From assembly GCA_937873265.1 (NCBI GenBank), contig CALMVL010000242.1, positions 1 to 34,381 on the forward strand: a DNA stretch of 34,381 nucleotides, in the 5' to 3' direction. The DNA comes from an uncultured Granulicella sp. (GTDB lineage: Bacteria > Acidobacteriota > Terriglobia > Terriglobales > Acidobacteriaceae). Below the pieces are notes generated by a model. It did no database searches, had not been told where the DNA came from, and was given only the letters and a program-made list of their open reading frames with translations. Numbering within the stretch: the first letter of the stretch is position 1; every line of letters begins with the position of its first letter. Positions 24,640 to 34,351 of the stretch are shown piece after piece. The translations under genes and the position numbers were made by a program.

Positions 24640-27600
24640 ATGATCATCCAGTCCTTATCGACACCGTTCACAAGATCGCCACGAACTGCACGCCTCGTCC
24701 TTATCCTGGGCATTCTTGCCACCGCCGTCCTTCCGCACGCCCGCGGGCAGTCTGACTCGGGGCGGGTGGTCGGGACGGTAACGGACCCGACCGGCGCGGT
24801 CATCCCGCAGGCCAGCATCACGCTGCTGAACCAAACGACGGGGCTGAAGCTGACCGGCACCTCCAATGCCAGTGGTGAGCTCAACGTTTCAGCTGTACCT
24901 GCGGGTGACTACGTTGCCACGGTCACCGCGCCCGGGTTCCAGACGCAGACCCAGGCGCTCACCGTCCGAGTGACCACAAGCCTGACGGTCAACTTCTCCC
25001 TGAAGCCTGGAGCGGAGACAACGACCGTCGAGGTGACCGGAGCCGTATCCCTGGTCAATACGTCCGATCCGACACTTGGCGAGACGATCGAAGAAAAGCA
25101 GATCACTGAGTTGCCTCTGAACGGCCGCAACGCACTCAACCTTGCCCTGCTGACCCCGGGGGTGACGCAGGGGGCCTACGCCGAACAAGGCCAGGACACC
25201 GCAGGCCGTCACGGGGACACCGGCGGAAGCGCCATCTCCATCAACGCAACGCGTCCTCAGGCCAACAACTTCATCCTGGACGGTGTTGACAACAACGACA
25301 GCCTTCAGAACGTCATTCTCTTCTTCCCACCTGTGGATGCCACGCAGGAGTTCAAGGTCAACACGAGCGTCGCCCCCGCGCAGTACGGACGTGCCGGTGG
25401 AGCCCTGGTGGTGAGCTCGATCAAATCCGGCACCAATCAGCTGCACGGGTCGGCGTTCGACTTCTACCGCAGCAATAAATGGGCGGCTAATCCAAACTAC
25501 GAATTCCCCTACAACGACTTACCCGCCGGGGCAAAGCCCCCCTACAACCGGAACCAGTTCGGCGGTTCCGCTGGGATGCCCCTGATCAAAAATAAGCTTT
25601 TCATCTTCGGCGATTACGAAGGCACACGCTATCACCAGCCAGCGGGTAGCGGCTACGATACGGTGCCGACAGCGCTGATGCGTCAAGGCAACTTCCAGGA
25701 ACTGCTTGACCCGGTCCTTGCAAGTGCGGGTCTGACAAATGGCGGCCCCCCTGTGTACACAACGTATTTTCCGCGCTGCTACCCGAACTCCGGCACCTTG
25801 GACGCCAACGGTGTTCCTGCTTCCAGCAAAGGTCAGATCTACGATCCCCTGACCTGCGCACCCTTCGCAAATAACATCATTCCGGCGAGCCGGTTGAACC
25901 CCGTCTCAGTGAACTATCTCAATGCCTTTCCGCTGCCCACGCGCACGGATCGCCTTATCGGCAACTACTTCTTTCAGCAAAACCAGATTGGGAAGTACAA
26001 CACCTTCGATACGCGTCTGGACTGGACCGCCTCCGGCAGCGACCTGTTCTTCTTCCGGTTTTCGTACGACAACACCTCTTCCGACCAGAACTCGCAACTC
26101 GCCCCAAATGGCAATGGCCCACTTCTGAATGCTTCGGGTCAACTGAACTACCTCCACGCCCGCGGCTACGACCTGGGATATACGCATACTTTTTCTCCCC
26201 GCGCCGTCAACGAAGCCCGTATCGCCTACAACCGTGATAACTATGGCTATCTGCCTCCCAATGTTGGGACTTCGGTGGGAGCGGAACTGGGCATCAACGA
26301 TACAACCTTAGGTGACGCGGTAAACACGGGCGGACCTTTGACCGGAGGCTATGGAACCGATCTGACCTACACGGGCGATTACGGCGTGTTTGAGGTGCCG
26401 CAGAATATCTACGAGGTCACGGATACCCTAAGCCTCAACCTTCATAGTCATCAACTCAGCATGGGCGGAACGCTGCTTCGGCGTGTAACAAACTACTACC
26501 GGCCCATTGAGGGGAAGGGAGGCCTATTCTACAGCCCCGAACTGTTCACCGGGTACGACGAAAGTGAGTACCTCGTAGGTGGCGTCAATCAATATCAGAT
26601 CGGCGCGCAGAACGGGTTCTTCTCAAACATCAACCAGGAAGATGCTCTGTTTGCCCAGGATAACTGGCGCGCTACCAAACGGCTCACGCTCAACCTTGGG
26701 CTCCGCTATGACCTGCTCACCTGGCCGTTCGAGGCGCATAACCGGCAGAGCTCGTTCAACGTGGCGAACGGTCAGGTGCTGGAGGCCGGTGTAGATGGCG
26801 TCTCCAAAACCATTGTCAAGCAGGATTACCTGAACTTCGCACCCCGCGTCGGGTTTGCCTATGATCTGAGCGGAGACGGCAGAACGGCTATCCACGGCGG
26901 ATACGGCATCTTCTACTTCCCAGACTACGGTGGCATCAATAATCAACTGGGACAGAACGGTCCCTTCAGTGGGAATAACTACTTCAACGCACAGGATGGA
27001 TATTGCATCACCTTGAGCGGTCAGACGGCGACCCGGCAGGCGCCCTTCTCCTGCGCCGGCTATACAAGTCCGGCGGCCGTAACCACACAACTGCCGACAC
27101 CGCCTACCGTCGCTTCCTTCGACCCCACAAACCCTCCTGCGGGTCTCGCCGGCACCGCAATCAACGTCAACAACAAGCACAGTCAAATCCAGCAATACAA
27201 CCTGCAGCTCCAGCAGCAGCTCTCACCCCGAGATGTATTCAGTGCTGCCTATGTCGGCACGGTGGGGAACCGGCTATCCACCTTTTACAACCTGACTCAA
27301 TACCACATCGGTGCGACGACGCTGCCATACCCAAACCAGGATGGTGGAATTACGTATAACTGGTACAACGGAAGCTCTAACTACAACGGGTTGCAATTGC
27401 ATTATGAGCATCGCGCCGCGAATTTCCTGGCGACTGCCTCCTATGCCTGGTCCCATGCGCTCGACAACACAAACAGCCCCTACGGCGGAACTCCCGTGGC
27501 CGTTCTGCTGTACTACGATCAGCCTGCTAACTACGGCAACTCCAGCCAGGATGAACGACACATCTTCAGTTCGTCTTTTGTCTACTCCCTGCCGTTTGGA

Positions 27601-28125
27601 CGCGGGCAGCGATTTGGAACAGGCGTCAATCGTGCCGTGGATCTGCTGATTGGAGGATGGCAGATCAACGATATCGTTCAGCTATCAACCGGACAACCGA
27701 TCGACATCCAAGCCTCCGGCGCCGGTCAACAGACGGTTACAAACCGGCCGGACCTCGTCGCCCCAATCGAGTATCCCAAAAAGCTGACCGAGTGGTTCAA
27801 TCCCGCCTCGTTCAACTCCACAGAGCTTCCATACCAGCAGGCAACAGATGGCACGGGAAATCTGGTGTACACGCGCGTGGGAACCCTCGGCCGCAACGCA
27901 GTCTACGGACCGGGATTCCGGGACATGGACCTTGGACTCCAGAAGAACCTTCATATCGCGGAAGGCAAGCAACTGGAACTCCATGGCGATGCCTTCAATG
28001 TGACGAATACACCCAGCTTCGCAAATCCGGCAAATACGGACGCTCAAAATGCTAACTTCGGCGCCATCACGGGTCTTCGCAGTTCATCACGCAAGATCCA
28101 GTTAGCCGCTCGCCTGGTGTTCTAA
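24640..28125 (+). CDS. TonB-dependent receptor, Oar-like, with carboxypeptidase-regulatory-like N-domain
   Basis: This 1161-residue outer-membrane transporter has a signal peptide (about 1-36, ending HARGQ). A carboxypeptidase-regulatory-like beta-sandwich (about 38-125) contains GTVTDPTGAVIPQASITL and VPAGDYVATVTAPGF. The TonB plug (about 130-265) contains TELPLNGRNALNLALLTPGV and FILDGVDNND, and the large beta-barrel ends with a terminal Phe (LAARLVF). This architecture is greatly expanded in Acidobacteriota and often linked to import of glycans or their fragments. The start is ATG at 24640 with a purine-rich GAGAAGAAG upstream. It is divergent from the membrane regulator and followed by a GH13 enzyme and a TonB gene, which suggests alpha-glucan uptake. 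No SusD-like lipoprotein is present. A hairpin follows 13 bases after the stop. Confidence 0.93.
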   Translation: MIIQSLSTPFTRSPRTARLVLILGILATAVLPHARGQSDSGRVVGTVTDPTGAVIPQASITLLNQTTGLKLTGTSNASGELNVSAVPAGDYVATVTAPGFQTQTQALTVRVTTSLTVNFSLKPGAETTTVEVTGAVSLVNTSDPTLGETIEEKQITELPLNGRNALNLALLTPGVTQGAYAEQGQDTAGRHGDTGGSAISINATRPQANNFILDGVDNNDSLQNVILFFPPVDATQEFKVNTSVAPAQYGRAGGALVVSSIKSGTNQLHGSAFDFYRSNKWAANPNYEFPYNDLPAGAKPPYNRNQFGGSAGMPLIKNKLFIFGDYEGTRYHQPAGSGYDTVPTALMRQGNFQELLDPVLASAGLTNGGPPVYTTYFPRCYPNSGTLDANGVPASSKGQIYDPLTCAPFANNIIPASRLNPVSVNYLNAFPLPTRTDRLIGNYFFQQNQIGKYNTFDTRLDWTASGSDLFFFRFSYDNTSSDQNSQLAPNGNGPLLNASGQLNYLHARGYDLGYTHTFSPRAVNEARIAYNRDNYGYLPPNVGTSVGAELGINDTTLGDAVNTGGPLTGGYGTDLTYTGDYGVFEVPQNIYEVTDTLSLNLHSHQLSMGGTLLRRVTNYYRPIEGKGGLFYSPELFTGYDESEYLVGGVNQYQIGAQNGFFSNINQEDALFAQDNWRATKRLTLNLGLRYDLLTWPFEAHNRQSSFNVANGQVLEAGVDGVSKTIVKQDYLNFAPRVGFAYDLSGDGRTAIHGGYGIFYFPDYGGINNQLGQNGPFSGNNYFNAQDGYCITLSGQTATRQAPFSCAGYTSPAAVTTQLPTPPTVASFDPTNPPAGLAGTAINVNNKHSQIQQYNLQLQQQLSPRDVFSAAYVGTVGNRLSTFYNLTQYHIGATTLPYPNQDGGITYNWYNGSSNYNGLQLHYEHRAANFLATASYAWSHALDNTNSPYGGTPVAVLLYYDQPANYGNSSQDERHIFSSSFVYSLPFGRGQRFGTGVNRAVDLLIGGWQINDIVQLSTGQPIDIQASGAGQQTVTNRPDLVAPIEYPKKLTEWFNPASFNSTELPYQQATDGTGNLVYTRVGTLGRNAVYGPGFRDMDLGLQKNLHIAEGKQLELHGDAFNVTNTPSFANPANTDAQNANFGAITGLRSSSRKIQLAARLVF

Positions 28126-28138
28126 TCGTCTCGGAGAT

Positions 28139-28162
28139 CGCGCCGCTCGCGAGAGCGGCGCG
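28139..28162 (+). terminator. Strong GC hairpin after the TonB-dependent receptor gene
   Basis: A perfect 10-bp stem (CGCGCCGCTC at 28139-28148 with GAGCGGCGCG at 28153-28162) is closed by a GCGA tetraloop of the GNRA type, 13 bases after the stop codon. Only a short run (CTTCC) follows, so it is not a classical U-tract terminator. It may attenuate or stabilise the upstream mRNA and separate receptor from amylase expression. Confidence 0.5.
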
Positions 28163-28225
28163 CTTCCGAGCGCGCATCTTGTTCCGAGTCGATGTACCTC
28201 TGTAACCTTCCATGTCGGAGCATTC

Positions 28226-29704
28226 ATGCTGGCGGCTTTGCGTTCACCCTGCAAACGGACCCCAAGAGTAGGGGCGAACCGTATCATTTTTGGCTCAGTG
28301 TTGGGCCTGCTTCTCTTGCTGTCGTCAGCCCGCGGCACAGCCCTGGGTTGGTCGGACGCCGAGTCCGCGGGCGATGCGCGGAACGTGCCTTCGTGGATCG
28401 ATCAGGCCGTCTTTTACGAGATCTTTCCGCGAGCTTTTTCGTCTGCCGGAACATTGAACGGCGTGACCGCGAAGCTTGACGCCCTGCAGACGCTCGGAGT
28501 CAACGTCCTCTGGCTCATGCCGATCCATCCAATCGGAAAAATGCATCGCCTGGGCACGTACGGCAGCATGTACGCCGTGAGCGATTACTATGCGATCGAC
28601 CCGGATCTTGGAACCAAGGCTGACCTCCTTCACCTTGTACAAGCCGCTCATCAGCGGCACATGCGCGTCATCCTTGATGAGGTGCCGGACCACACGGCGT
28701 GGGACAGTGTGATGATGTCGCATCCTGCGTTTTACAAACAGGATGCTGCAGGAAAGATTGTTTATCCCCATAACTGGACAGATGTCGCGGCGCTGAACTA
28801 TGCCGATCCGGCTCTGCGCCAGTACATGGTTGACATGTTTGCTTACTGGTTGAAGACCTTTGATCTGGATGGGTTTCGTTGCGACGACGCGGGCGACGTA
28901 CCCCTCTCGTTCTGGGACCAGGTAAGTGCTGAACTTCGTGCCATCCGGCCGGATCTGCTCCTGCTCGCGGAGGCATCTGAACCCGATCTGCTGCGTCAGG
29001 ACTTTAGCCTCGACTATGCTTGGCCTCTGTTGGAACGAATGAATCAGATCATCCTGCAGGGTAAACCGGCGTCCTCACTTCGAGACGAGATCAATGCACA
29101 GGCATCCCGCTTTTCCCCGGGGGGATGGCACATGCTGATCAGCGACGACCATGACACGCGTCGGGCAGTCGTTCGCTACGGCGCACAAGCGGCGCTTGCG
29201 GCTTCCGCTCTGGTATTCACCCTGCCCGGGGCTCCCATGCTCTATAACGGCATGGAGGTCGGCGACGCAACGCCCTCCACCGGGCCGGCACTCTTTGAGA
29301 AAGAGCCAATCTTCTGGCAATCCGGTTTGCTGGAGCCTGCGTTTCCGGAGTTCTACAAGGTGATGATTCCCCTGCGGGAGACCTCGCCTGCGTTGCGCCA
29401 CGGCGAGCTCGTCTGGATCCACAACTCCGATGAAAATCATGTTGTGACTTACCTGCGGCGTTCAAAGGAAGAAACGGTCCTCGTCGCGGTAAACCTCGCG
29501 AACGTGTCTTTTGCCGGAAGCATAGAGGTAGGTACGGGGTCGTGGAAGGAAGTCGCCCTGAGCGATGCCAGGCGCCATGGGGAAGCAGGCATGCCGACAT
29601 CGCAGGCGCCCACTCCGCCGCCGGCTGTGGCTTTGCCGGCACTTTCTTTGCCTCCGTTTGGGGTACGTATCTTTCGCAACTTGCAAACCGTCGCCGCGCC
29701 ATAA
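28226..29704 (+). CDS. Secreted GH13 alpha-amylase-family glycoside hydrolase
   Basis: This 492-residue enzyme should cleave alpha-glucosidic linkages by the retaining mechanism. An N-terminal signal or anchor segment (about 18-38) precedes a TIM barrel starting VFYEIFPRAF (62-71). Conserved regions are I DEVPDHT (Asp151, His156), II GFRCDDA (Arg218, nucleophile Asp220), III LLAEASEP (acid/base Glu249) and IV SDDHD (His309, Asp310). The three catalytic acids are present. In regions I and IV the usual Asn before His is Asp (Asp155, Asp308), which may mark a distinct subfamily or specificity. A beta-sandwich C domain (about 400-492) contains a Pro/Ala-rich insert. The ATG at 28226 has GGAG 7 bases upstream. 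It is about 100 bases after the receptor gene on the same strand. Confidence 0.88.
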   Translation: MLAALRSPCKRTPRVGANRIIFGSVLGLLLLLSSARGTALGWSDAESAGDARNVPSWIDQAVFYEIFPRAFSSAGTLNGVTAKLDALQTLGVNVLWLMPIHPIGKMHRLGTYGSMYAVSDYYAIDPDLGTKADLLHLVQAAHQRHMRVILDEVPDHTAWDSVMMSHPAFYKQDAAGKIVYPHNWTDVAALNYADPALRQYMVDMFAYWLKTFDLDGFRCDDAGDVPLSFWDQVSAELRAIRPDLLLLAEASEPDLLRQDFSLDYAWPLLERMNQIILQGKPASSLRDEINAQASRFSPGGWHMLISDDHDTRRAVVRYGAQAALAASALVFTLPGAPMLYNGMEVGDATPSTGPALFEKEPIFWQSGLLEPAFPEFYKVMIPLRETSPALRHGELVWIHNSDENHVVTYLRRSKEETVLVAVNLANVSFAGSIEVGTGSWKEVALSDARRHGEAGMPTSQAPTPPPAVALPALSLPPFGVRIFRNLQTVAAP

Positions 29705-29882
29705 GCGGAACCATCTAAGTTCACGCTGCTCGGGCGTGCCGTGGCTAGGTGCGACTCATCCGCGCAAGAACGGGCCTAAGCGGGACAGACCGTTGGCTGG
29801 CGCAGACGTGACGTCTATGTGAGTGCAAGGCAAGGCAGGGCGCTCGGCGCAGACCGCGAGCCGTAGTCGCTGGCCAGTTGAA

Positions 29883-31985
29883 TCATGGAAGGTGGTAGTT
29901 GAGTGTGATACGGGTTGCGACCTCGACCGGTCGGCCGTGGAGAAGAAACGGACGATACCGACGCCACGTAGCAGCAGCAATCGCGGAGTTGATCAGTGTC
30001 GGCGGGCCGTTGACGACGTCGACGCGGCGGACCGAACCGTCGGTATCAACAACGGCATTGAGGACGACCGTGCCTTCGAGGTGTTCATCGAGCGCGGCTG
30101 GGGGATACACCGGCTTGCGGGCAGCGACGATGTGTTGGTCCATGGTGGACTCGGGAACGGGCAGCGGCCTTTGCGGGGATGCGGACGGGGTGTCGGGAGA
30201 GGTCGCGGCCGCCGGAGTGGAAGAGGTGCTCGTTGCGCGGCCGCCAGCCTCCGGATGTTCGGTCCGGGACACATGCGGGCTGCGAGAGGGCAGCTTTGCA
30301 GTCGGAGGCGCATCGGGCGCGGGCGCGGTTGCTTCGGTTCGTTCACTCACTGTGGGCGCAGAGCTTCCGGGTTGGTCCACGGCCGGGGCTTCCGGATTGG
30401 CGGTGGCGACCTCCTGTGGCGACGGCGTGGTGGACTGCGGCGGCGCGGGGGGCTTTGTGTGCAGGACCTCAGAATCAGAAGTGGCGTGTAAGGAAACGGG
30501 TTTGGCGGAGGAGCGGTGGTGAAGGTAGGCAAAGCCGGCGATGGCCAGAAGAAGAAGGGCGGCAACGGTAGAGAAGGTGGTTAGCTGGCGGCGAGGCGCA
30601 GCAGCTACCCCTTCGGAGCGAAGGTCTGAAGAGGGCTGAGGTCGCGTGGCGTGGCGCGGGGCGGCACTGGCGGTTTCGGGAACGTGGGTTGCGGGTGTGG
30701 GCTCTTCCGGCTCGTCTGCGGCTCCGGCCTGGATGACGGCGGAGGCGGCGTAGGAGAAGCGGGCGCGCCCCGGCGAGCTCAGGATAGGCTCTTCATCCGC
30801 CTGGGCTTCAGGTGCGGGAACAGGGTTGGGCACGCTTGATGCGACGGCGCCCTCGCCTGCGCCGGTTCGGTTTGCACCAAGCTCGCTGAGCGTCGCCATT
30901 GGCATGGCCGGACCAGGTGCTGCGGAGGGCGACGGGACACCCGGGTCTTCCGGCGCAACCGTGCGAGCTGCGGAGCCGACAAAGGTGGATGGACTGGATT
31001 CCACAGCGTTCGCAGCGAGGGAGACCGGCGGCACGTCAGGCGGTTGCGGCCTGGGCTCGACGGGAAACTCTTGCTCGGGCTGTGGGGCGGATGCGCGTGG
31101 CCCTAAGTACTGGCGAGCGGGGGGGGGCAGATGCGGCCCCTGCCGCGGCTCAAGCTCCGCAATGCGTCGATCCATCTGCTGCAGCTGAAGCGTCAGTCCT
31201 TGGAGGGCCTGTTCGAGGCGTTGCTCCATGGCGGGGCTGGGTTGGGGTTCGGGCCTGGCTTCGATTGGAGCAGCAGGGGGCTGGACGAGACCGCTGCCCG
31301 ATTCAGCTAGGGGAACTGGCTGGGAGTCGTGGTGGGAGGCGGAAAGGTCAAGGCGTTCTTGCGGAGAAGCGACGACGGCGGCTGGGGATGGACGGACAAT
31401 CTCGCTGAGCGGTTCGCGGCGGAGCCGGAGGGGTAGGGAAGGGAGCTCGGCTGAGCGAACAAAGGCGCGGACGTCCACACCGGAGTTTGGCTGATCAGTC
31501 GGCACCGCATTGGGTGTGCGGCGGTCGACCAATTGGGTTGCGGACGTGAGTTCCTGCGGATGGGGGTCGCCTGGCAGCTCGGGCGGATTAAGAGCCGAGT
31601 GCTCAGCAAGGTTGGCGGCGTATCCGTCGGAGTTTGGTTCGGACCAGCCGCCAATACCGCTCAGCAGTAACTGGAGCAGGAGGATGGAGCGTGTCGTCAG
31701 GGGCGAGAGTGCCGGATCGACAGCGGTGATGTCGCCGCTGATGGAAACAACGAGAACGGCGAGCATGTCGTCAGCGGTCAGTTGAGGTTCGAGGTCGCGA
31801 GTGCTGCGGATCAGTCCGGACAGATCGGCGCGGAGAGGCTTGCTTGCCTCAAGTTTGTTGGCGAGACCTCCAAGATGCCGAGGCGCGCCACAGCTGAGGC
31901 CGTGGAAGACGAACAAACGGCGGAGGTCATCGATGTAGCGCCCATAACGCACGCTGATCTCGCGTGGATCGTAAAAAAGTTCCAT
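29883..31985 (-). CDS. TonB energy-transducer protein with long N-terminal cytoplasmic region
   Basis: This 700-residue protein has a C-terminal TonB domain (about 621-700: PVYPPAALDEHLEGTVVLNA, then WRRYRPFLLHG) that contacts outer-membrane receptors. The only clear membrane helix is at about 469-488, so some 465 residues precede it in the cytoplasm, whereas ordinary TonB begins with its membrane helix. The N-terminal about 115 residues look folded (MELFYDPREISVRYGRYIDD, hydrophobic SILLLQLLLSGIGGW). A Pro-rich disordered stretch and a coiled coil (about 253-281) follow. The periplasmic linker (490-615) is Pro/Ser/Thr-rich. ATG at 31985 has AGGAG 7 bases upstream. No ExbB/ExbD genes are in the window. 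It is convergent with the GH13 gene and divergent from the M3 peptidase gene. Confidence 0.87.
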   Translation of the reverse strand: MELFYDPREISVRYGRYIDDLRRLFVFHGLSCGAPRHLGGLANKLEASKPLRADLSGLIRSTRDLEPQLTADDMLAVLVVSISGDITAVDPALSPLTTRSILLLQLLLSGIGGWSEPNSDGYAANLAEHSALNPPELPGDPHPQELTSATQLVDRRTPNAVPTDQPNSGVDVRAFVRSAELPSLPLRLRREPLSEIVRPSPAAVVASPQERLDLSASHHDSQPVPLAESGSGLVQPPAAPIEARPEPQPSPAMEQRLEQALQGLTLQLQQMDRRIAELEPRQGPHLPPPARQYLGPRASAPQPEQEFPVEPRPQPPDVPPVSLAANAVESSPSTFVGSAARTVAPEDPGVPSPSAAPGPAMPMATLSELGANRTGAGEGAVASSVPNPVPAPEAQADEEPILSSPGRARFSYAASAVIQAGAADEPEEPTPATHVPETASAAPRHATRPQPSSDLRSEGVAAAPRRQLTTFSTVAALLLLAIAGFAYLHHRSSAKPVSLHATSDSEVLHTKPPAPPQSTTPSPQEVATANPEAPAVDQPGSSAPTVSERTEATAPAPDAPPTAKLPSRSPHVSRTEHPEAGGRATSTSSTPAAATSPDTPSASPQRPLPVPESTMDQHIVAARKPVYPPAALDEHLEGTVVLNAVVDTDGSVRRVDVVNGPPTLINSAIAAATWRRYRPFLLHGRPVEVATRITLNYHLP

Positions 31986-32156
31986 GGCGCTGCTCCTGGC
32001 TGGTGCTGGTTCGGCGATGCTGTGCGGCGAAACCGAGGCATACCGGCGCAAAGGTTCGCACATCGAGGGTAGCGTATTCGATGGCTCGATGGGCAAACGG
32101 GCGGCCACGACAGGGGGTGTCACGGATGGATCGGGGGCGGGAAACACGGTCCACCC

Positions 32157-32162
32157 TACAAT
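32157..32162 (+). promoter_or_regulatory. Candidate -10 element of the M3 peptidase gene
   Basis: TACAAT matches the sigma-70 -10 consensus at five of six positions and lies 23 bases before the TTG start, which would give a short leader. No good -35 hexamer is visible at the standard spacing, so confidence is limited. Confidence 0.35.
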
Positions 32163-32185
32163 CGAGAGAGACGGAGGGCTAGCCC

Positions 32186-34351
32186 TTGGCAATCTCGAAA
32201 CGCGTGATGACGGGAGCGATGGTTCTGATGGGAACGATGGGCACGACGAAGTTGGTGGGGGAAATGCAAACGGATGCGTTCGGGCCGAGCAGTCCGTTCT
32301 ATGCAAAGAGCACGTTGCCCTTTCAGGCTCCGCCGTTTGATCGCATCAAGGATGCTGACTTCCAGCCGGCGATCGAGGCGGGCATGATCGCGCAGCGGCA
32401 GGAGATGGATGCGATTGCGAACGATCCGGCAAAGCCGACCTTTGCAAATACCTTCGAGGCGATGGAGCGCTCGGGTGCTCTGCTGAACCGGGCGATGCGG
32501 GCGTTCAGCGCGGTTGCGGGAGCGAATACGAATCCGGGCATTCAGGCTGTGCAACAGGAGGAGGCCCCGAAGCTGGCGGCGCATGCGGATGCGATCCATC
32601 TAAACCCGAAGCTGTGGGCGCGGGTGAAATCGGTGTACGACGAGCGGGCGATGCTCGGACTCAAACCGGAGCAGATGCGGCTGGTCGAGGTGGTGTACCG
32701 GGAGTTTGTGCATGCGGGGGCGCCGCTGCCGGAGGCGGAAAAAGCTCGGCTGAAGCAGATGAACGAGGAGGAGTCCACCCTGTCAAACGCCTTCAGCACG
32801 AAGCTTCTGGCAGCCACCAAAGCGGGAGCGTTTACGACGGCAGACGGGGCAGCGCTTGCTGGATTGAGCGAGGCGCAGATTGCCGCGGCAGCAAGCGCGG
32901 CGAAGAGTCGGGGAGTGGACGGGTATGTGCTTCCGCTGCAAAATACGACACAGCAGCCGGCTCTCAGCGGCATGAGCGATCGGGGAGCACGCAAGGCGCT
33001 CTTCAACGACAGCTGGACGCGGGCGGAGCGTGGCGGCGACACCGATACGCGCGCGACGGTCGCCCGGCTGGCGCAGCTGCGGGCGCAAAAGGCGAAGCTG
33101 CTCGGCTACCCGACCTACGCGGCCTGGAAGCTCGAAGACCAGATGGCGAAGACGCCGGAGGCGGCGCGTCAATTCATGGATGCGCTTGTCCCGGCGGCTA
33201 CGGAGCAGGCGCGGAGCGAGGCTGCGGAGATCCAGAAAGTCATCGATGCACATCAGAGTGGGTTCCCGTTGGAAGCGTGGGACTGGAACTTCTATGCGGA
33301 GCAGGTGCGGAAAGCGCAATACGACCTGGATGAAGACGAGGTCAAGCCCTACTTCGAGGTCGATACGGTGCTTGAGAACGGTGTCTTCCATGCGGCTCAT
33401 CTGCTGTATGGCATCTCGTTCCGAGAGCGCAAGGACATCCCCGTGTATCAGCCGGATGTGCGTGTGTTCGAGGTTTCGGACGCGGACGGCAAGCCGCTCG
33501 CGCTGTTCTACTGCGATTACTGGAAGCGCGACAACAAGCAGGGCGGCGCGTGGATGAGCGAGTTTGTCGGGCAGTCGAAGCTTGAAGGGACGCTGCCGGT
33601 CGTCTACAACGTGGCCAACTTCACCAAGCCTGCCGCGGGGCAGCCGGCCCTGATCACGTTTGACGATGTGACGACCATGTTTCACGAGTTTGGGCACGCG
33701 CTGCACGGGATGTTTGCCGATGCAGAGTACCCAACGCTGAGCGGGACTTCAGTGCCGCGGGATTTTGTCGAGTTTCCGTCGCAGTTCAATGAGCACTGGG
33801 CGACCTATCCGGAGGTCTTCTCCCACTATGCCAGGCATTACAAGACCGGTGCGCCGATGCCGGAGGCGCTCAAGGCGAAGCTGCTGCGCGCGGGGAAGTT
33901 CAACGAGGGATACAAGGTCACGGAGCTGCTGGCCGCGGCGGAGCTGGATATGCAGTGGCACACCCTGTCTGCGGATTCGCCGATCGAGGATCCGGATGCA
34001 TTCGAGCGCGCTGCGCTCGAGCGGACGAAGCTCGCGATGCGCGAGGTTCCGCCGCGCTACCGGTCGACGTACTTTGCTCATATCTGGGGTGGCGGGTACG
34101 CGGCAGGCTACTACGCCTACCTGTGGAGCGAGATGCTGGATGATGATGCCTTCCAATGGTTTGTGGATCACGGCGGGCTGACGCGGGCCAATGGCGACCG
34201 GTTCCGGCGCATGGTGCTCTCGCGGGGCAACACCGAGGATCTCGGGGCGATGTACAAGGCATGGCTTGGCGCGGAACCAGGCACCGGACCGATGCTGAAA
34301 TTTCGCGGACTGCCGGATACGGCGGTCAAGGGGGCTGCCGCTCCCAAGTAA
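32186..34351 (+). CDS. dcp: M3-family zinc metallopeptidase (peptidyl-dipeptidase Dcp-like)
   Basis: This 721-residue oligopeptidase should remove C-terminal dipeptides or cut short peptides. The zinc site is clear: HEFGHALHG with His500, Glu501 and His504, and the third ligand Glu529 in DFVEFPSQ. The substrate-binding C-terminal region contains FAHIWGGGYAAGYYAYLWSEM, typical of the Dcp/oligopeptidase A group. The length fits Dcp (about 680-720). The N-terminal 27 residues include a hydrophobic Met/Gly-rich stretch (GAMVLMGTMG) that could be a weak export signal; Dcp enzymes occur in both cytoplasm and periplasm. The TTG start at 32186 is supported by GGAGGG 7 bases upstream. It ends 30 bases before the window edge, and no further gene can be called there. 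Confidence 0.94.
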   Translation: MAISKRVMTGAMVLMGTMGTTKLVGEMQTDAFGPSSPFYAKSTLPFQAPPFDRIKDADFQPAIEAGMIAQRQEMDAIANDPAKPTFANTFEAMERSGALLNRAMRAFSAVAGANTNPGIQAVQQEEAPKLAAHADAIHLNPKLWARVKSVYDERAMLGLKPEQMRLVEVVYREFVHAGAPLPEAEKARLKQMNEEESTLSNAFSTKLLAATKAGAFTTADGAALAGLSEAQIAAAASAAKSRGVDGYVLPLQNTTQQPALSGMSDRGARKALFNDSWTRAERGGDTDTRATVARLAQLRAQKAKLLGYPTYAAWKLEDQMAKTPEAARQFMDALVPAATEQARSEAAEIQKVIDAHQSGFPLEAWDWNFYAEQVRKAQYDLDEDEVKPYFEVDTVLENGVFHAAHLLYGISFRERKDIPVYQPDVRVFEVSDADGKPLALFYCDYWKRDNKQGGAWMSEFVGQSKLEGTLPVVYNVANFTKPAAGQPALITFDDVTTMFHEFGHALHGMFADAEYPTLSGTSVPRDFVEFPSQFNEHWATYPEVFSHYARHYKTGAPMPEALKAKLLRAGKFNEGYKVTELLAAAELDMQWHTLSADSPIEDPDAFERAALERTKLAMREVPPRYRSTYFAHIWGGGYAAGYYAYLWSEMLDDDAFQWFVDHGGLTRANGDRFRRMVLSRGNTEDLGAMYKAWLGAEPGTGPMLKFRGLPDTAVKGAAAPK

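Noticed and set aside
29804-29816. AGACGTGACGTCT, a 13-base inverted repeat between the GH13 and TonB genes
   Set aside because: It is short, has no T-tract and is isolated between convergent genes; not enough to call a terminator or operator.
31986-32306. N-terminal extension of the TonB protein by 107 residues
   Set aside because: It crosses the divergent M3 gene start and is low-complexity; ATG 31985 has a well-spaced AGGAG.
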